Shown: positions 62,271-64,000 of the stretch, one piece after another
Position numbering within the stretch: the stretch's first letter is position 1
How the letters are laid out: every line of letters begins with the position of its first letter
DNA from: Diacronema lutheri
Taxonomy: Eukaryota; Haptophyta; Pavlovophyceae; Pavlovales; Pavlovaceae
Reading direction: 5' to 3'
NCBI GenBank assembly: GCA_019448385.1
Contig: JAGTXO010000002.1
Location: forward strand, 744,001 to 808,000
DNA length: 64,000 nt
The notes under the pieces: model-generated
What the model saw: only the letters and a program-made list of their open reading frames with translations
Database searches by the model: none
Told to the model about the DNA's origin: nothing
Made by a program: the position numbers and the translations under genes

Positions 62271-62826
62271 ATGGCGTCATTGACGGCCAGGGAACTGGTC
62301 CTGTGCACACTCCTTGGTGGCGTGTTGCTCAACTGGACGGTAGGGCAGCTGATGCGCGCGCCCGAGGCGCCCGCCACGCGCCGTCTTGGCCAACGCGCCT
62401 GGCTACTCGTCGTCCGACTCCAGTTCAAGAGCAAAGCGGACGTCGCGGCGTTCCTTGCAATCTTCGCGCCGATGGCAGATGCGGTGAGCAGCCACGAGCC
62501 AGACACGTGGGGCTACACGGTGAGCAGGAGCGACCAGGATTCGCTTGCGCTCATGATTTTCGAGCGATACGCGACCAAGGACGCGTACCTCAGGCGCGCG
62601 CACCCGTCCGTGCGCCTGCCCGCGCGGGCATGAGTGTAGCCCCTCACGTTGGCCTGCGCCGCGCCGTTGTCCCTCTCTCTGCGGTGGCTGCCGCTGGTGC
62701 CGCAGCGTGCACAAGGCGATGAAGCACTTTATGAAATTCAGGCCGAAGCTGCAGGCGATGCAAGACGCAAAGCAGGTCGAGGTCACCGGCGAGAGCTTCA
62801 CCGAGCTGGGTGTGGGGTTCATGTGA
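62271..62826 (+). CDS. ABM-fold (antibiotic-biosynthesis-monooxygenase-like) protein with N-terminal TM
   Basis: Two exons, 62271-62605 and 62706-62826 (100-bp intron, GT...GCCGCAG, phase 2), give 151 residues. A hydrophobic N-terminal helix (LVLCTLLGGVLLNWTVGQLM) acts as signal or anchor. The ABM ferredoxin-like fold follows: WLLVVRLQFKSKADVAAFLA, FAPMADAVSSHEPDTWGYTV, SLALMIFERYATKDAYLRRA, then across the intron HKAMKHFMKFRPKLQAM. Family members include heme-degrading and quinone-oxidising enzymes and many without known activity. The donor choice (CC/GTCCGT) is set by the reading frame. The substrate cannot be told. Confidence 0.75.
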
Positions 62827-62936
62827 CGAGGGCTTGGGACTTGGGAGGGGGAGGAGGGGGGGTCCTCGTTTCAGCGTGTACAGGCTGCGTGGCCACGCAC
62901 AGTCAAGTGCTGCCGGCGCTCGTGCGGACTACGGGG

Positions 62937-63013
62937 GTGGCCTTTGGCCCGCGGCGTTCACATCTTGTGCCGAGCCCTCGTGGCCTTTGGCCCGCGGCGT
63001 TCAAATCTTGTGC
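62937..63013. repeat. 34-bp direct repeat at the PKA-R 3' end
   Basis: Copies at 62937-62970 and 62980-63013 differ by one base, period 43. The second copy contains the stop and last codons of the PKA regulatory subunit gene (minus strand). Confidence 0.9.
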
Positions 63014-64000
63014 ACCATGTACGCGTTGTACATGGCCATGTTGCGTTTCAGCACGTCAGCGAGGGGCCCGAGCACGCGCGTGAAGGTCCGCCGGTCGAGC
63101 GCGAGCACCGTCACCTCGCCGACCGCGGTGACCGTCGCGGCGCGCGGCCGGTTGGTGAGCAGCGCGATCTCGCCAAAGTAGTCGCCGGGCGCGCACCGCC
63201 CGAGTTCCTGCACCACACCGTTCGACATGGACGTGCAGACGACGTGCCCTTTCTCGAGCAAGAAGAAGGTGTCGCCCGCCTGCGCACGCACGTGCGCGCG
63301 CCGCGGGCAGGGCGGCATTGAGGGGCCACGGGGGCGCGCGCGTTCGTTGGCGCTTCGCACGAGCGTATCGCGCCGGACCCACGCGCGCGGCCGCTGCCGC
63401 GCGCCGCGTGCGGGCCGCACATCGTGCTGGTGAATGATCACATCGTTGTCCGAGAAGGTGGTCGGCTTGAGTGCGTCGGCGACGGTTCGGCGCTCGTTGG
63501 CGGTGAGGGAGGAGAGGAGCGGCACCTTCTCGAGGAAGCCCTCGTACGTCTGCCGCTTCGACATGGTCGTGTCCATCATGATGAACTTGAAAGTGATCCG
63601 ATCGACTGCGTAGAGCGTGCAGTCGGAGCTCGCCTTGACTGTGGCGGCGCGCGGCGCGTTGTAGAGCAGGGCAAGCTCTCCAAACGAGTCGCCCTCGAAG
63701 CAGCTGAGGACGAGCTTCTCCTCGCCGCCCTTGTTCAAATACACGTCGCACGCGCCGTTGAAGACGAGGTAAAAGTTGTCTCCTTCCTCGCCCTGCTTGA
63801 TGATCGTGTCGCCCGCCTTGAAGGCCTTCTCAAACATGGCGTCGAGCAGGATCTCGAGCTGGTCAGCGTCGAGGGTGGAGAAGAGGAAGTTGTGGGACAC
63901 CTTCTCCTTGAGCTTGTCGCGCACGTCCGCCGCCTTCTCGTGCACTTTTCGCTCATACAGCTTCGCGATGTTCTGGGGATCGACCGACTCAGCGCTCACA
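63001..64000 (-). CDS. cAMP-dependent protein kinase regulatory subunit (5' partial)
   Basis: Exons ~63973-63421 and 63279-63001 are visible; the gene continues beyond the right edge. Just inside the edge the coding strand reads TCGATCCCCAG before AACATCGCG, so the first visible exon may start at an acceptor near 63974. Two cyclic-nucleotide-binding domains show the phosphate-binding cassettes FGELALLYNAPRAATV and FGEIALLTNRPRAATV, each with the Glu and Arg that contact cyclic nucleotide. The linking segment is FLEKVPLLSSLTANERRTVA. The 141-bp intron (63420-63280) joins VIIHQHD to AGDTFFLLEKGHVV. No kinase domain follows, so this is the PKA-R type rather than PKG. The dimerisation and inhibitor segments lie outside the window. 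Confidence 0.9.
   Translation of the reverse strand, partial: VSAESVDPQNIAKLYERKVHEKAADVRDKLKEKVSHNFLFSTLDADQLEILLDAMFEKAFKAGDTIIKQGEEGDNFYLVFNGACDVYLNKGGEEKLVLSCFEGDSFGELALLYNAPRAATVKASSDCTLYAVDRITFKFIMMDTTMSKRQTYEGFLEKVPLLSSLTANERRTVADALKPTTFSDNDVIIHQHDVRPARGARQRPRAWVRRDTLVRSANERARPRGPSMPPCPRRAHVRAQAGDTFFLLEKGHVVCTSMSNGVVQELGRCAPGDYFGEIALLTNRPRAATVTAVGEVTVLALDRRTFTRVLGPLADVLKRNMAMYNAYMVHKI

Noticed and set aside
60151-62283. Plus-strand frame of about 700 codons opposite BOP1
   Set aside because: Antisense shadow; the minus strand carries clear BOP1 motifs.
1-64000. tRNA, rRNA, CRISPR or prokaryotic operon features
   Set aside because: None could be supported by eye. The spliced genes and core eukaryotic families exclude a bacterial origin, and a covariance-model scan would be needed to exclude small RNA genes.

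Overview
The window is nuclear DNA of a very GC-rich, gene-dense unicellular eukaryote. I read about 28 host protein genes in 64 kb. Most carry short GC-rich introns (about 83-247 bp), typically beginning GTGCG and ending GCGCAG. Proteins with plastid-type leaders, a radial-spoke flagellar protein (so motile 9+2 flagella), Pro-rich wall-type proteins and this intron style suggest a haptophyte alga, perhaps a pavlovophyte such as Diacronema/Pavlova. That placement is inference from composition and gene content; no rRNA or plastid marker is present to settle it.

Layout, left to right. 1-18 kb: 3' end of a cytochrome P450, RPS25 (eS25), a divergent C-terminal-motor kinesin, a CRAL-TRIO (Sec14) protein, a bZIP factor, a plastid-type helical-repeat protein, two small membrane or plastid-type proteins, a giant Pro-rich wall protein with a TM segment, and a Gln-rich WD40 protein. 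18-23 kb: an ArfB/ICT1-type ribosome-rescue hydrolase, then a reverse-transcriptase element of non-LTR type with one long open frame. 23-34 kb: radial spoke protein 9, a sialidase, a 98-base poly-C tract, an LRR protein, NAA25 of the NatB complex, a bacterial-type mannonate dehydratase, XAP5 and a small SH3-like protein. 34-48 kb: a membrane-anchored UFD2-type E4 ubiquitin ligase, NOP16, a filamin/kelch/LamG protein, a Pumilio-repeat protein, a RING-TPR-J protein, ribosomal protein eL43 and a DXO/Rai1 nuclease. 48-64 kb: cytosolic isoleucyl-tRNA synthetase, a J protein with a C-terminal TM segment, CWF19L2 with an inserted KH domain, a coiled-coil protein, BOP1, an ABM-fold protein and a PKA regulatory subunit running off the right edge.

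Genes lie in alternating divergent and convergent pairs. Eleven divergent pairs have start codons only 50-141 bp apart or overlapping, so many genes probably share bidirectional promoters. Many members act in ribosome biogenesis, translation or protein quality control (eS25, eL43, NOP16, BOP1, IleRS, ArfB, NAA25, UFD2, J proteins), and several pairs join such genes. Convergent 3' ends can be as close as 20 bp. Long pure G/C homopolymers are scattered in introns and intergenic gaps. Exon coordinates were derived by hand from reading frame, splice dinucleotides and family conservation.
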